Positions 1 to 9,788 are shown, counted from the stretch's first letter. The stretch is 32,861 nt of DNA from Caulobacteraceae bacterium (GCA_025352165.1 JANXTX010000252.1:1-32861), one strand, 5' to 3'. Translations and numbers: made by a program. The notes: generated by a model not told the origin, from the sequence alone.

Positions 1-131
1 TGGGTAAGGCTCGCTACGCGACCGACCACTACAGAGGGCAGGTCGGTGTAGTTCGAAACCGCGCCGACCAACCTCGCCAGTTCGGCCAAGTTGATCGGCG
101 ATTGGGTCTCAAAAAACCGCGGGTCCGGCAT
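1..131 (-). CDS. lpxD: LpxD, UDP-3-O-acylglucosamine N-acyltransferase (N-terminal fragment)
   Basis: Only the first 43 codons are inside the window; the gene runs off the left edge. The minus strand from the ATG at 131 reads MPDPRFFETQSPINLAEL and continues ARLVGAVSNYTDLPSVVVGR, which matches the start of alphaproteobacterial LpxD (usually M-x-DPRFF followed by an LAEL segment of the uridine-binding domain). LpxD adds the N-linked 3-hydroxyacyl chain in lipid A synthesis in the cytoplasm. Its place directly downstream of ompH is the classic bamA-ompH-lpxD order, which supports the call. The left-handed beta-helix part lies outside the window, so integrity cannot be judged. Confidence 0.85.
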   Translation of the reverse strand, partial: MPDPRFFETQSPINLAELARLVGAVSNYTDLPSVVVGRVASLT

Positions 132-274
132 AGTTCAATCTCGCCGGCTTAATCTGCCCGGCCACTACGGGTAAATGTCCGATGGACAGACCCAATGTCC
201 GGTCTCTGGCAATGCGCGAACGAAACAGAGCCTGTTTGAAAATGGGAATCTGTTTCGTTCAACGCATTCGGGCT
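132..274 (-). other. Intergenic spacer ompH-lpxD with dense inverted repeats
   Basis: This 143-nt spacer is longer than most gaps in the run. It contains a long hairpin (212-267, listed separately), a small perfect stem TGTCC-GAT-GGACA at 176-188, and a further TGTCC at 196-200 that could pair with the same GGACA. No coding sequence is supported. The structures could be an attenuator, partial terminator or RNA processing site controlling lpxD relative to ompH. That role is inference. Confidence 0.5.
212..267. repeat. Long inverted repeat downstream of ompH
   Basis: The arms GAACGAAACAG (218-228) and CTGTTTCGTTC (250-260) are perfect 11-bp complements. They are extended outward by ATGCG/CGCAT with a small bulge (to 212 and 267). 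The 21-nt loop includes CCTGTTT, which could form an alternative smaller stem AAACAG-AGC-CTGTTT with the left arm, so two mutually exclusive folds exist. It begins 8 nt after the ompH stop. There is no clear U-run, so it is not a textbook intrinsic terminator. Confidence 0.7.
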
Positions 275-907
275 CTAGTGGGCGGCCGCCGGGGCAGGCG
301 TGTCAAGATGTTCACGATCAAAAGTCATCGTGGTGATTTTTGCGTTGAGCCCGGTCACCGCCTCACCGGTAATGTCCATCTCCGGATTGCTGCCCAGCAA
401 CGCCTGGCGCTCAAGAAGGACACTGCACTTGTGCTGGCCATAGAGTTGCGTGAGGACCGGGATCATTTCCTGATAAACGCGGCCGAGCGCCTTTTCCTGC
501 GTCGCGCGCATTTCCCGATTACGCAGATCCTGCTTCTGCCGGATTGCGTCGATCCTCGACTGCAGTTCCTGCTGACGTGTTTGCAGTGCAGCCTGATCAA
601 GCGTCGGACGCACGGTCTCAAACTGCTTTCTATCGGTTTCGAAAGCCGCGGCGTCCGCTTGGAGTTCCGCCGATGCCTGATCATCAAGTTGTTTCAGGCG
701 GGCGGCGATAGCCTTGCCGACAAGCGAACCGGCAATCGCCTCGTCACGGCCGATCACACAAAAGCCCGGGATCGCCGGACCCAAGGGCAGAGCGCCCGTG
801 GCTGGCGCCGATGCCGCCGAAGCAGCTGGTCTGGTTTGGGCCGAGACCGTCGAGGCGATGGCGGCAAGCGCGAGCGCGCCGGCAACGGCGAGAGTTATCT
901 TGCTCAT
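275..907 (-). CDS. ompH: OmpH/Skp-family periplasmic chaperone
   Basis: A 210-residue protein with an N-terminal signal peptide (hydrophobic stretch to about residue 23, VSA cleavage motif). An Ala/Pro-rich linker follows, then a long charged, Gln-rich helical region (about 65-150) typical of the Skp arms, and a C-terminal segment (LLGSNPEMDITGEAV) like other alphaproteobacterial OmpH proteins. The family binds unfolded outer-membrane proteins in the periplasm and delivers them to BamA. It lies 5 nt downstream of bamA, so the two are surely co-transcribed; its ribosome site AAGG overlaps the bamA end. It is longer than E. coli Skp, largely because of the linker. Cys50 and Cys161 sit at either end of the helical arms and could form a disulfide; that is inference. 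Confidence 0.9.
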   Translation of the reverse strand: MSKITLAVAGALALAAIASTVSAQTRPAASAASAPATGALPLGPAIPGFCVIGRDEAIAGSLVGKAIAARLKQLDDQASAELQADAAAFETDRKQFETVRPTLDQAALQTRQQELQSRIDAIRQKQDLRNREMRATQEKALGRVYQEMIPVLTQLYGQHKCSVLLERQALLGSNPEMDITGEAVTGLNAKITTMTFDREHLDTPAPAAAH

Positions 908-912
908 AGAAT

Positions 913-3279
913 CTAGAACCTTGTTGATGTTGAGAAACGGAACAATTCCGTCCGATCGTAAGCGTCTTTCCGGATGATCTGGCTGAAATCGAACCGCAGC
1001 GGTCCGGCCGGAGACTTCCAGAATATACTGATGCCGGCCGACGCCCTCAAGCCCAGATCGTCCTGCACCGTGGTCAAAGGCGCGTTGGTGTTGGGATTGA
1101 TTTTCTCTGCCTTGTCCAGAAGGCCGAGCGTCCCGAAATCGGTAAACAGCGCGGCATGGATGCCATATTGTTCCGGCAGCTTTGTTGGCAGAGTCAGCTC
1201 GAACGTGCCGATTGCGTAAAGCTTTCCGCCCAAAGAGTCGCCATACTGAGTATCACGAGGTCCGATGCCAGCAATCTGGAAACCACGGAAGGTGTCGCCA
1301 CCCTTGTAAAACCGGTCGGCAATGCGGATATTGTCGCCATTCCAGCCATCAATGTAGCCCGCCGAACCGGTGAAGCTGAGGATGAAGTCCTTATTGAAGC
1401 CGTGGTACCAGCCACCATTTAGTTCGTTGCGCAAATAGTGGACGTTCCCTCCCGCGCCAGCGACATCCTGTGACAGGCTGACGTAGAAACCTCTGGTCGC
1501 ATTCTGCGGATCATTCCTTCGGTCCAGTCCGAGGGTATAGCCGACCTGCGAGGTGATGTAGGAACCGCGCTGCTGGCAGAGCACGATTGACACCAGTTCC
1601 GCACCTGGGACGCACAGCGAGTTGTCGACGATCACATCATCGGTTCTCAACGTGTAACGCGTAGTCAGTAAAGTACTTGGAGCCAGAGGGAAGGCCAGCC
1701 TGACCGTGCCCCCCGCGGAAGCGGTATTATACGACGCCTGCTGCGAGAAATTATAGCGATAGGCGTAGAGATCGAAGCCAGCCTGTAGATCCCGATTGAG
1801 GAAATGGGGCTCGGTAAAGGACGTATCGATCTGTTGCCGAAGCGAGCCCAGCGAGATGCGCGCCCTCACATCTTCACCTCGGCCACGGAAATTCGATTGG
1901 CTGACCCCGATATCGGTCACCAGTTTGTCAATCGAGCTATAGCCGGCGCTGAATGACAACTGACCGGTCGGCTGCTCGGTGACCTTCACCAGGAGATTTG
2001 TTCGATCCGGCGCATCGCCGGGAACGTTGGTGATGTCAACGTCCTTAAAGAACCCGAGAGACCTGATGCTGATTTTCGAGCGGTCGACCAATGCCCTGTT
2101 GTAGGCATCGCCTTCGGACACGATCATCTGGCGACGTATCACGTAGTCCAATGTCGCCGTGTTGCCGACAATATCAATCCGATCGACATAGACCCGTGGG
2201 CCCTCTTTCACGTCAAAGGTGACGTCGACCGTGTGTTTCGCGGGATTGGGGGTATATCGAGGCCGAACGTCGACAAATGCAAACCCCGCCGCACCGGCGG
2301 CAAACGTGAGTGCATCTGTCGACTGCTCGATTTTCTGGTCCTGATAGACCTGACCTTCACGGATCGGCAGCAACTGGCGCAAGATATCACCGTTGAGCTT
2401 CTTCAGCTCGGTCTTGACCGTCAGCTTGCCGAACCGGTAGCGCGCGCCTTCGTCGATGGCGTACGTGACCGCGAAGCCATTCTTGTCAGAGGCCAATTCC
2501 GCGACCGACGAGATAATCCGAAAATCATAGAAGCCACGATTTCGATAGAATTTTCTAAGCTGTTCCCGGTCATACTCGATCCGGTCAGGGTCATAGTTGT
2601 CGTTTGACGAGAAAAATTTGTACCAGGCGCTCTCCTTCGTGACGATCACGTTGCGCAGGTCGTTTGCCGAAAATTGGACATTACCGAGGAAATTTACGCG
2701 AAGGATGCCACTTTTGGGCCCTTCGTTGATCTCAAAGACCAGATCGACCCGGCGCTGGGGTAGTTCGATGATCTTCGGCGTCACAGTCGCGGAAATCCGG
2801 CCAGAACGCCGATAAAGTTCAACGATCCGGCCCACGTCCTCCTCGACCTTGGCGCGGGTAAACACGCCTCGCGGCCGAATCTGGACCTCATCTTTCAGCT
2901 TATCGTCCTTCAGGTTCGAGTTTCCCTCAAACACGACCTGGTTGATCACGGGGTTTTCAACGACCTTCACGATCAGGTCGGAGCCTTGCAGGTCGATCTT
3001 CACGTCACTGAAGAGATCGGTCCGGAACAATGCCTTCAGAGCTACGTCGATCCGGGGGGAGTCGACCGTATCGCCCACCGATATCGGCAGATATGAGGTG
3101 ATCGTCTCTGGATCGATACGTTCATTTCCCTGAATGAGGATGCGACCGACAATCCCCGATTGCTGCGCCTGCGCCAGGACAAGCGTCGGCGCCGCGAGCA
3201 GACCGCCGCCAAGCAGGAGGGCGAGCCCTGAAACAAATGCCGCGTTCCGTGCGCGGAAAACTCTCATCGGATCAGCCAT
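913..3279 (-). CDS. bamA: BamA outer-membrane protein assembly factor
   Basis: A 788-residue Omp85-family protein. It has an N-terminal signal sequence (hydrophobic run about residues 14-36), a region of five POTRA-like repeats (about 40-430), and a C-terminal 16-strand beta-barrel ending in aromatic Phe (FSTSTRF). The barrel loop-6 motif appears as FRGFQIAGIGPRD; the Arg-Gly-Phe core is intact. BamA is the central insertase for outer-membrane beta-barrel proteins. The ATG at 3279 gives MADPMRVF; the second ATG, at 3267, would give MRVFRARN, which looks more like the true start of the signal peptide, so either is possible. It sits 25 nt after rseP and 5 nt before ompH, the standard envelope-biogenesis arrangement. 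Confidence 0.96.
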   Translation of the reverse strand: MADPMRVFRARNAAFVSGLALLLGGGLLAAPTLVLAQAQQSGIVGRILIQGNERIDPETITSYLPISVGDTVDSPRIDVALKALFRTDLFSDVKIDLQGSDLIVKVVENPVINQVVFEGNSNLKDDKLKDEVQIRPRGVFTRAKVEEDVGRIVELYRRSGRISATVTPKIIELPQRRVDLVFEINEGPKSGILRVNFLGNVQFSANDLRNVIVTKESAWYKFFSSNDNYDPDRIEYDREQLRKFYRNRGFYDFRIISSVAELASDKNGFAVTYAIDEGARYRFGKLTVKTELKKLNGDILRQLLPIREGQVYQDQKIEQSTDALTFAAGAAGFAFVDVRPRYTPNPAKHTVDVTFDVKEGPRVYVDRIDIVGNTATLDYVIRRQMIVSEGDAYNRALVDRSKISIRSLGFFKDVDITNVPGDAPDRTNLLVKVTEQPTGQLSFSAGYSSIDKLVTDIGVSQSNFRGRGEDVRARISLGSLRQQIDTSFTEPHFLNRDLQAGFDLYAYRYNFSQQASYNTASAGGTVRLAFPLAPSTLLTTRYTLRTDDVIVDNSLCVPGAELVSIVLCQQRGSYITSQVGYTLGLDRRNDPQNATRGFYVSLSQDVAGAGGNVHYLRNELNGGWYHGFNKDFILSFTGSAGYIDGWNGDNIRIADRFYKGGDTFRGFQIAGIGPRDTQYGDSLGGKLYAIGTFELTLPTKLPEQYGIHAALFTDFGTLGLLDKAEKINPNTNAPLTTVQDDLGLRASAGISIFWKSPAGPLRFDFSQIIRKDAYDRTELFRFSTSTRF

Positions 3280-3304
3280 GCGTTGAATGGTCGCCTTAAG
3301 AAAA

Positions 3305-4504
3305 CTAGCTGCCGAAGAAATGGAATACGCGCAGACGGTGCAGATCGTTCCACGTGGCGAACAACATCAAACCCATCAGCAAAGCAAGTCCCACTCGATA
3401 TCCTGCCGCCTGAAGGCTGGGTCCAGGAGGCCTCTGAGCGATCCATTCATACGCGTGAAACAGCAGATGCCCTCCATCTAGGATCGGAATCGGCAGCAGG
3501 TTTAGCAGACCGACGCTGACAGAGATCATCGCGGCTAGCTGGAGCGACACGAATGACACGGCGACGAACCAGTTGACCCCAGCATCGCGCGCCATGTCTG
3601 TCGCCTGCCGGGTGATCGCGCCGGACGCGTGAGCAATTCCGACGATGCTATGCAACTGGTCTGCTGAAGCGTGCCCCGTAATGATTCGACCCAGGTAAAA
3701 AACCGTGGTCGCTGTCACGTCCCAAGTCTTTCCGGTCCCAACGGCGATCGCTTCAATTGGACTGTACCGTCGTATTTCGCCGCCCTTAGCCTTAAGACCG
3801 AGCCGCCCGATAGTCTCTACGCCGCCGAATTCGCTGGGCTGTGTGGCCGCGTCTGGCTTTGCCACAATTTCGATGCGACGTCCGCTCCGGTCAACCACGA
3901 AATCAATCGGCACACCAGCGCGAAACTGAACGTAGAAATGCACATCCTCAAAACTGTGGATTGGGCGATTATCCGCTGTCAGAATCACGTCGCCTGGCGT
4001 GAAGCCTGCTGTTGCCGCCGCGCTGCCTTGATCCACCGACAACACGCGTGCTGACATAGTCGGTTCGCCGAAAACGCCAAAGCATATCGCATACATGACT
4101 ATCGCAAGCAGAAAGTTTGCGGCCGGACCGGCGAGAATGATCAGCGATCGCTGCCACAGTGGCTTGAAATGGAGGTATCGGCGTTCGGCGCCGGGCCCTT
4201 CGCGCGCGAAGATCTCAGCACGCATTTTTGCCAAATCATCCTTGGTTGGGATGCTCGCCGCGTTTTCGTCCCCGGAGAATTTTACGTAACCGCCCACAGG
4301 AATCCACCCGATTCGCCACTCGGTTCCAGCGCGATCACGCCATGAAACGAGAGCGCGACCGAAACCTATCGAGAATCGTTCTACGGCCACACCGAATGCC
4401 CGCGCCGTGAGAAAATGGCCGAGTTCATGAACAGTTATAACCACCATTATGACAAGCACGAATGGCGCGTAATTTTGTACGAAATCCTGCAGAAAGGCCG
4501 GCAT
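3305..4504 (-). CDS. rseP: RseP-type site-2 intramembrane zinc metalloprotease
   Basis: An M50-family protease of 399 residues from the chosen start. The zinc motif HELGH is at residues 26-30 in the first transmembrane segment. A single PDZ domain is visible around the segment DVILTADNRPIHSFEDV, and the second active-site motif NLLPIPILDGGHL lies near the C-terminus. It cleaves transmembrane anti-sigma factors or remnant signal peptides in the inner membrane. An upstream ATG at 4585 would overlap the end of dxr; the ATG at 4504 is preferred because it has GAGGAG about 10 nt upstream and begins MPAFLQDF just before the first membrane helix. It lies 22 nt downstream of dxr. Only one PDZ copy is evident, whereas E. 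coli RseP has two. Confidence 0.94.
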   Translation of the reverse strand: MPAFLQDFVQNYAPFVLVIMVVITVHELGHFLTARAFGVAVERFSIGFGRALVSWRDRAGTEWRIGWIPVGGYVKFSGDENAASIPTKDDLAKMRAEIFAREGPGAERRYLHFKPLWQRSLIILAGPAANFLLAIVMYAICFGVFGEPTMSARVLSVDQGSAAATAGFTPGDVILTADNRPIHSFEDVHFYVQFRAGVPIDFVVDRSGRRIEIVAKPDAATQPSEFGGVETIGRLGLKAKGGEIRRYSPIEAIAVGTGKTWDVTATTVFYLGRIITGHASADQLHSIVGIAHASGAITRQATDMARDAGVNWFVAVSFVSLQLAAMISVSVGLLNLLPIPILDGGHLLFHAYEWIAQRPPGPSLQAAGYRVGLALLMGLMLFATWNDLHRLRVFHFFGS

Positions 4505-4526
4505 GGCGGTCAGTCTCCTCGTGACG

Positions 4527-5714
4527 TCAAGCCATGCGCCCCAATCGGGACAGGACTTGGGCGGCGACACGACGGGCGCTGGCATCCACCATCAAGGCCC
4601 ACTCCAGCGTTTGATCATCGTCCACCGCCGACAATTCACCGCTCCCGTTAAGCCGTTCCAACGTTTCCGACACGGCAGCCGCGATATCGAGGAATCCGAT
4701 GCGACGGTCAAGAAATGCTCCGACGGCGACCTCATTGGCCGCGTTCATCGCCGCGGGAGCGCCCGCTCCCGCATTCAGCGCGTGCCTGGCTATCGCCAGC
4801 GCGGGAAAGCGACTTTCGTCCGGGGACTCAAATGTCAGCTGCCCGATCGCGGCTAGATCCAAACTAGGCGCTGGCCATGCAACCCGTTTTGGCCACGCCC
4901 ACGCACATGCAATCGGCCCGCGCATGTCGGGAGGACCCAACTGCGCAAGCGTCGATCCGTCCTCATATTCGACCATGCTATGAATGATCGACTGGGGATG
5001 AATGATGACATCCACTTTGCTCGCCGGCATTTCGAACAGGTATGCGGCCTCGATCATTTCGAGGCCTTTGTTCATCATGGTCGCCGAATCCACCGAGATT
5101 TTTGCACCCATGGACCAGTTGGGATGCGCCACGGCCTGCTCGCGGGTTGCTAAGGCCATTTCCTCTCGGGTCCAGGCACGGAAGGGCCCCCCCGAGGCCG
5201 TCAGAATAAGTCGGCGAACCTGGAGTGCGTTTGCGACTTCAAAGACCTGAAAGATCGCGGAGTGCTCTGAATCAACAGGAATGACTGCACCGCCGGCGGC
5301 TTTCGCGATCGCGAGTACGGCCGGCCCACCGCAAACAAGACTTTCCTTGTTGGCCAGGCCAATGACCGATCCGGCGCGTGCAGCGGCAAGAGTGGGCGCG
5401 AGGCCGGCGGCGCCAACGATGGCCGACATGACCCAGTTCGCTCCCCGGCCAGCCGCTTCCTCAATCGCTCGAGATCCGGCCGCCGCCTCGATCCCGGAAC
5501 CGTCCAGGCGTGCGCGCAACTCAACAAGTAGTCGCTCATCCTCAATGACTGCGACGCGAGGTCGCCATTGCAACGCCTGCTCGACAAGGAGCTCGACATT
5601 CCTCCCCGCAGTCAGGGCGAGGATATCTATATCGCCACCCACCCGACCAAGTAGATCGAGCGTGGAAACACCAACCGAACCTGTCGACCCAAGGACTGTG
5701 ACCGTGCGGCCCAT
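4527..5714 (-). CDS. dxr: DXP reductoisomerase
   Basis: 1-deoxy-D-xylulose 5-phosphate reductoisomerase makes MEP, the first committed intermediate of the non-mevalonate isoprenoid pathway. From the start used here it has 395 residues, the usual family length. Visible motifs are the NADPH loop GSTGSVG near the N-terminus, NKESLV, the metal/substrate segment [17 protein letters not shown], the flexible loop [19 protein letters not shown], and [12 protein letters not shown]. The reading frame is open further upstream (to 5870), but that part only overlaps cdsA. The ATG at 5714 shares one base with the cdsA stop (TAATG), indicating translational coupling. The neighbours cdsA, uppS and rseP are the standard partners. 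Confidence 0.96.
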   Translation of the reverse strand: MGRTVTVLGSTGSVGVSTLDLLGRVGGDIDILALTAGRNVELLVEQALQWRPRVAVIEDERLLVELRARLDGSGIEAAAGSRAIEEAAGRGANWVMSAIVGAAGLAPTLAAARAGSVIGLANKESLVCGGPAVLAIAKAAGGAVIPVDSEHSAIFQVFEVANALQVRRLILTASGGPFRAWTREEMALATREQAVAHPNWSMGAKISVDSATMMNKGLEMIEAAYLFEMPASKVDVIIHPQSIIHSMVEYEDGSTLAQLGPPDMRGPIACAWAWPKRVAWPAPSLDLAAIGQLTFESPDESRFPALAIARHALNAGAGAPAAMNAANEVAVGAFLDRRIGFLDIAAAVSETLERLNGSGELSAVDDDQTLEWALMVDASARRVAAQVLSRLGRMA

Positions 5715-6562
5715 TAGTGCGCCCATCCAACGCTTACAGCCAGTCGAGCCGCTGAAAAGGCCGCGACCGCGAACATCAGGCCGTCTACGCGATCCAGGAG
5801 ACCACCGTGACCAGGTATGATGTCGCCGGAGTCCTTCACGCCAAATCGCCTTTTCAATATCGACTCCCACAGGTCACCGGCCATGGTTGCCAGACCGCCG
5901 ACCAAACCAATTAGCGCCGCGCCCGCCAGCGATAGCTGCATGAAAGCCGCTGCGATAAGCACCGCGGCAAGGACAGCCGCCACCAATCCCCCAACGAAAC
6001 CGGACCATGTCTTATTCGGCGAGAACCGTGGCCAAAGTCGCGGGCCTTTAAGAAGATTTCCAACCAGAAAAGCTGCAATATCAGCCGCCCAGGTCGTCCC
6101 GAACAGCATCAAGGTCCAACCCGCCCCCTGCCGGGTTTCGATCAGCCAAACCATCAACAGCCCGGCGGGCGCGATGTAGAGCACGCCGTACGCCGCGTCC
6201 ACTGCACGAGCACGCGACGACCGCGCTATCGCCGCGGCGGCGACAGCCCCAAGCAGCAGACAACCCCAGGCCTCGGCGTACCGGCGAAGATAGGCCAAGA
6301 GCACAACAGACACGACCGCCAGCGTAGTGACTACAGCGGCGCGAGTCGCGTTGGCGGGGGACGCCATCGCGCCCCATTCAAACGACAACAAGGCGCCGGC
6401 GACAACTATCATCGCCAGATACGGCGCTCCCCAGATCCCAGGAGGTTCGCGGAATACCATCACGGCCCATAGCGTAGCCGAGCCCAGGACGATCCCCGAT
6501 GCCGCCCGTATCGCAAAGTTGCGCCAGTCGAATCGATCAGCTCGCGGCAAGAATATCATCAT
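5714..6562 (-). CDS. cdsA: Phosphatidate cytidylyltransferase (CDP-diacylglycerol synthase)
   Basis: An integral inner-membrane enzyme that makes CDP-diacylglycerol from phosphatidic acid and CTP, the branch point to all phospholipids. It is about 282 residues long with multiple hydrophobic helices. The C-terminal CDP-DAG synthase signature is clear: [14 protein letters not shown] followed by [14 protein letters not shown]. The upstream segment [13 protein letters not shown] is also family-typical. Two adjacent ATGs (6562, 6559) are the plausible starts; both overlap the 3' end of uppS by about 25 nt. The open frame extends to 6607, but this adds residues not expected in the family. It ends in a TAATG junction with dxr. 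Confidence 0.94.
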   Translation of the reverse strand: MMIFLPRADRFDWRNFAIRAASGIVLGSATLWAVMVFREPPGIWGAPYLAMIVVAGALLSFEWGAMASPANATRAAVVTTLAVVSVVLLAYLRRYAEAWGCLLLGAVAAAAIARSSRARAVDAAYGVLYIAPAGLLMVWLIETRQGAGWTLMLFGTTWAADIAAFLVGNLLKGPRLWPRFSPNKTWSGFVGGLVAAVLAAVLIAAAFMQLSLAGAALIGLVGGLATMAGDLWESILKRRFGVKDSGDIIPGHGGLLDRVDGLMFAVAAFSAARLAVSVGWAH

Positions 6563-7310
6563 CCGCAACGCCGCCGAATCGCCGTTCACGCGATCGATAG
6601 TCGGCAATGGCCGCGCTCAAGTGTTCCGGGCCGTAGTCGGGCCAATATACGTCCTGAAAGACAAGTTCCGCGTAAGCGCACTCCCACAGAAGAAAGTTGG
6701 AGAGACGACGTTCACCGCTGGTGCGAATAATCAAATCGGGCGCCGCAGACGGCGAAGTAGACAACGCCGCCTCGAACATGGCCTCATCAAGATCTTCAGC
6801 CCTCGCCTCGCCTCGCGCAACGGCAACCGCGTATCGCCGCGCCGCGTCAACAATATCTGCCCTGCCGCCATAGTTGAAGGCGACCTGCAGGTGAAGCCTA
6901 TCATTATCTGCGGTACGGGCCTCCGCCTGTTCGACGATTTCGAGAATATCCGGGGCCAATCCAGAGCGGCGCCCCAAGATCTTCACCTTGACCCCATCAC
7001 GTTCCAATCGCACCAGATCGCTTTCGAAGTAGGCCCTCAGCAACCCCATCAATTCTGAAACTTCGTGCTTGGGCCGGCTCCAGTTTTCCGTGGAGAAGCC
7101 AAACACTGTCAGACGTTCGATACCAAGCGTAGGCGCCCCTTCAACCGTGCGTCGGAGCGCTGCTACGCCAGCGCGGTGGCCTACGGCACGCGGAAGATTC
7201 CGCTGTTTGGCCCACCGACCATTGCCATCCATGATGATGGCCACATGCAGTCCCCTGCTTCCACCAACCCGGGGCTGCGACCTGTTTTGCATGCCGGTCG
7301 CACGCGACAT
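6537..7310 (-). CDS. uppS: Undecaprenyl diphosphate synthase (cis-prenyltransferase)
   Basis: UppS extends farnesyl-PP to the C55 lipid carrier used for peptidoglycan and O-antigen. The protein has 257 residues. Diagnostic motifs are IIMDGNGRWAKQRNLPR (catalytic Asp in MDGNGRW), GHRAGV, FSTENWSRP, FNYGGR, and the C-terminal IIRTSGERRLSNFLLW with the conserved Arg/Ser residues that bind the IPP diphosphate. The ATG at 7310 has AGGAG 6 nt upstream; the ATG at 7292 (MQNRSQ) is a weaker alternative. It overlaps the start of cdsA and follows frr by 37 nt. Confidence 0.96.
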   Translation of the reverse strand: MSRATGMQNRSQPRVGGSRGLHVAIIMDGNGRWAKQRNLPRAVGHRAGVAALRRTVEGAPTLGIERLTVFGFSTENWSRPKHEVSELMGLLRAYFESDLVRLERDGVKVKILGRRSGLAPDILEIVEQAEARTADNDRLHLQVAFNYGGRADIVDAARRYAVAVARGEARAEDLDEAMFEAALSTSPSAAPDLIIRTSGERRLSNFLLWECAYAELVFQDVYWPDYGPEHLSAAIADYRSRERRFGGVADDDILAAS

Positions 7311-7347
7311 GGCTGGCTCCTTCGCGCCGCGAAAAGCCGGGCGCGCG

Positions 7348-7914
7348 CTATACCTGCATGATCTCTTGCTCTTTGGTTTTCAAGGCCTCGTCGATCTTCC
7401 GGACGACCTCGTCAGTGATCTTCTGCACGTCAGCTTCCAATCGTCGCAGTTCATCCTCGCTGATCACCGAATCCTTCTCTGCGACCTTCAGATCGGCAAT
7501 CGCCTCGCGCCGGACGTTACGAACCGCGACGCGTTGCTGTTCGCCATACTTACCCGCCAGTTTCACAAGATCCTTGCGTCGATCTTCCGTCAGCGGAGGA
7601 ATTGGAATGCGAAGATTCTGGCCCTCGACCACGGGATTAAGACCCAGACCGGAGTTTCGAATGGCCTTCTCCACGGAAACCACGAGCGCCTTGTCCCACA
7701 CGTTCACCATGATCGAACGTGCTTCAGGCACCGAGACGGCGCCGACCTGGTTGATGGGCATCCGCGAGCCATAAGCCTCCACGTGGATCTGATCGAGCAG
7801 TCCGGAGGACGCGCGGCCGGTGCGAAGCGTGGAGAATTCTTCCTTCAAGGCAGTCACGGCCTTGTCCATTCGCTCACGATAGCGTGCCAGATTGGGTTTT
7901 TCGACAGCCGCCAT
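7348..7914 (-). CDS. frr: Ribosome recycling factor
   Basis: Frr, with EF-G, splits post-termination ribosomes. From the chosen ATG at 7914 the protein is 188 residues (MAAVEKPNL...), close to the usual 185. The family motifs are present: [20 protein letters not shown], the central [28 protein letters not shown], and the C-terminal helix ending [10 protein letters not shown]. An in-frame ATG at 7923 lies directly against the AAAGG ribosome site with no spacer, so the ATG at 7914 (about 9 nt spacing) is preferred. It lies 18 nt after pyrH, the conserved pairing. Confidence 0.96.
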   Translation of the reverse strand: MAAVEKPNLARYRERMDKAVTALKEEFSTLRTGRASSGLLDQIHVEAYGSRMPINQVGAVSVPEARSIMVNVWDKALVVSVEKAIRNSGLGLNPVVEGQNLRIPIPPLTEDRRKDLVKLAGKYGEQQRVAVRNVRREAIADLKVAEKDSVISEDELRRLEADVQKITDEVVRKIDEALKTKEQEIMQV

Positions 7915-7932
7915 AGGGGGCATCCTTTCGGG

Positions 7933-8661
7933 TCAGTTCATATCTTCGATGGTGGTGAAGACGCCACCGCCGGTCACGACCTTGAGCAGATTACCCGGTT
8001 CCCGGATGGAAAACACCACGATTGGAATCCCGTTCTCTCGCATCAGGCTGATCGCGGATGCGTCCATCACACGGAGGTTACGTGACAGCACCTCATGATA
8101 GCTCAATCGATCATAGCGTTCCGCGGTAGGGTCCTTCTTCGGATCGGCGGTATATACCCCGTCAACGCTAGTGCCTTTCAGCAGGACGTCGCATCCCATC
8201 TCGGCCGCGCGAAGCGCCGCGGGCGTGTCGGTCGTGAAGAACGGGGCGCCAAGCCCGGCGGCAAAGATCACCACCCTCCCCTTCTCGAGGTGTCTGAGGG
8301 CTCGCCTGCGGATATACGGCTCGCACACCGCATCCATTGGAATGGCGGACTGCACCCGCGTGTGCACTCCGGCCTTTTCAAGGGCGCTCTGCAGGGCAAG
8401 CGCGTTCATTACCGTCGCCAGCATGCCCATGTAGTCGGCGCTTGCGCGCTCCATGCCTCGTCCCGCCACCGAGACGCCGCGGAATATGTTACCACCGCCA
8501 ATGACGAGACACAGCTCGATCCCGCCGGCCACCACGGCCGCGATATCGGCAGCCACCGCGTCGAGCGTGGCTATGTCGATGCCGAACGCGGCATCACCCA
8601 TCAATACCTCCCCGGAAACCTTCAGAAGGATCCGGCGGTACGGAGGACGCTCTTCGGTCAT
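7933..8661 (-). CDS. pyrH: UMP kinase
   Basis: A bacterial-type UMP kinase of the amino-acid-kinase fold, converting UMP to UDP with ATP. It has 242 residues from the ATG at 8661 ([14 protein letters not shown]). Motifs include [12 protein letters not shown], the phosphate loop [27 protein letters not shown], the nucleotide-site segment [17 protein letters not shown], and [18 protein letters not shown]. The frame can also start at a TTG two codons upstream (8667), but the ATG is the natural choice. A GGGGT stretch upstream is the likely, rather weak, ribosome site. It sits between tsf and frr as in most proteobacteria. Confidence 0.96.
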   Translation of the reverse strand: MTEERPPYRRILLKVSGEVLMGDAAFGIDIATLDAVAADIAAVVAGGIELCLVIGGGNIFRGVSVAGRGMERASADYMGMLATVMNALALQSALEKAGVHTRVQSAIPMDAVCEPYIRRRALRHLEKGRVVIFAAGLGAPFFTTDTPAALRAAEMGCDVLLKGTSVDGVYTADPKKDPTAERYDRLSYHEVLSRNLRVMDASAISLMRENGIPIVVFSIREPGNLLKVVTGGGVFTTIEDMN

Positions 8662-8734
8662 TTGCAATTTTACCCCAGCGAGTCGTTGCGCCGAGCATAG
8701 CCGCCCGGCGCCGGCCAGAGCTAGTGGCGCCAGA

Positions 8735-9682
8735 TCAGGCGCCGGCCGTCATTGCAGCGACTTCGGCGGCAAAATCACCGCCGCCGCCTTTGTCGACGCC
8801 CTCACCAAGAGCGAAACGCGCGAAGGCCTTCACTGTTACCGGCGACCCAAGAGCTTTGGCGGTTTCGGCCACCAATTGTTCAATGGTCTGGTCGGGGTTG
8901 CGCACGTAGGACTGCTTCAGAAGGACGGCCTCCTCGTAGAACTTGCGAATACGCCCTTCGACCATTTTCTCCGCGACCGCCGCCGGCTTGCCAGAAGCGA
9001 TAGCCTGCTCCGTGAAGATCGCGCGCTCGCGCTCAACGGCCGCCGGGTCGAGGTCATCGACCGAAAGCGACAGAGGCGCAGTCGCGGCGGCGTGCAGCGC
9101 AATGCTCCGTCCAAGCTCCTTCAGGACGGTCTGGTCGCCGGTGCCCTCGACCGCAACCAGAACGCCGATTCGGCCCAGTTCCGGCGCACCGGCCAAGGCT
9201 CCGTGGACATACGCGCCGATCGCTCCAGGGCTCACTGTAAAACGTTGCGAGCGGCGCAGCAGCATGTTCTCGCCAATCGTGGCCACGAGGTTGGTGATCG
9301 TTTCTTCCACTGTCGCGCCGCCATTGACCTGAGCCGCGCGCACCGCCGCAACATCGCCTTCGACATCGAGCGCGGTTTCGGCGACCTTGCGGGCGACGTT
9401 CTGGAAAGACTCGTTGCGAGCGACGAAGTCGGTTTCAGCATTCAATTCGATGACAGCCGCCGTCATCCCCGCTCCGTCGGAGCGCGTCGCCAAAGCGACG
9501 ACGCCTTCGGCGGCGACGCGATCGGCCTTCTTGGCCGCCTTGGAAAGGCCCTTGGCGCGCAGCCAGTCGATGGCGGCTTCCATTTCGCCGCCTGTCTCCT
9601 GTAACGCCTTCTTACAGTCCATCATGCCGACGCCGGACTTTTCGCGCAGCGCCTTCACCAATGCGGCGGTGATATCGGCCAT
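8735..9682 (-). CDS. tsf: Translation elongation factor Ts
   Basis: EF-Ts is the guanine-nucleotide exchange factor for EF-Tu. The 315-residue protein begins [20 protein letters not shown], followed by the hallmark [18 protein letters not shown] and [20 protein letters not shown] (UBA-like N-terminal domain and linker). The core signature [13 protein letters not shown] follows, then the dimerisation region. GGAG lies about 9 nt upstream of the ATG. It follows rpsB with a 106-nt gap and precedes pyrH by 73 nt. The region just after its stop is rich in GGCGCC palindromes but shows no clean terminator. Confidence 0.97.
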   Translation of the reverse strand: MADITAALVKALREKSGVGMMDCKKALQETGGEMEAAIDWLRAKGLSKAAKKADRVAAEGVVALATRSDGAGMTAAVIELNAETDFVARNESFQNVARKVAETALDVEGDVAAVRAAQVNGGATVEETITNLVATIGENMLLRRSQRFTVSPGAIGAYVHGALAGAPELGRIGVLVAVEGTGDQTVLKELGRSIALHAAATAPLSLSVDDLDPAAVERERAIFTEQAIASGKPAAVAEKMVEGRIRKFYEEAVLLKQSYVRNPDQTIEQLVAETAKALGSPVTVKAFARFALGEGVDKGGGGDFAAEVAAMTAGA

Positions 9683-9788
9683 GATTCTAAACTCCGCTCT
9701 CTAATTGTAGTCGCACTCGCCCGATTTAAGAGCGAGGCGTGTAGGATTCACGACAATAGGCGTATTAAGTCGCCATTGTGCGATGGCT

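Noticed and set aside
7069-8085. 338-codon plus-strand open frame
   Set aside because: Antisense to uppS, frr and pyrH; no family features and it crosses several real gene boundaries.
8453-9604. 383-codon plus-strand open frame
   Set aside because: It is antisense to tsf, whose protein is unmistakable; the translation is Arg/His-rich shadow sequence without a recognisable domain.
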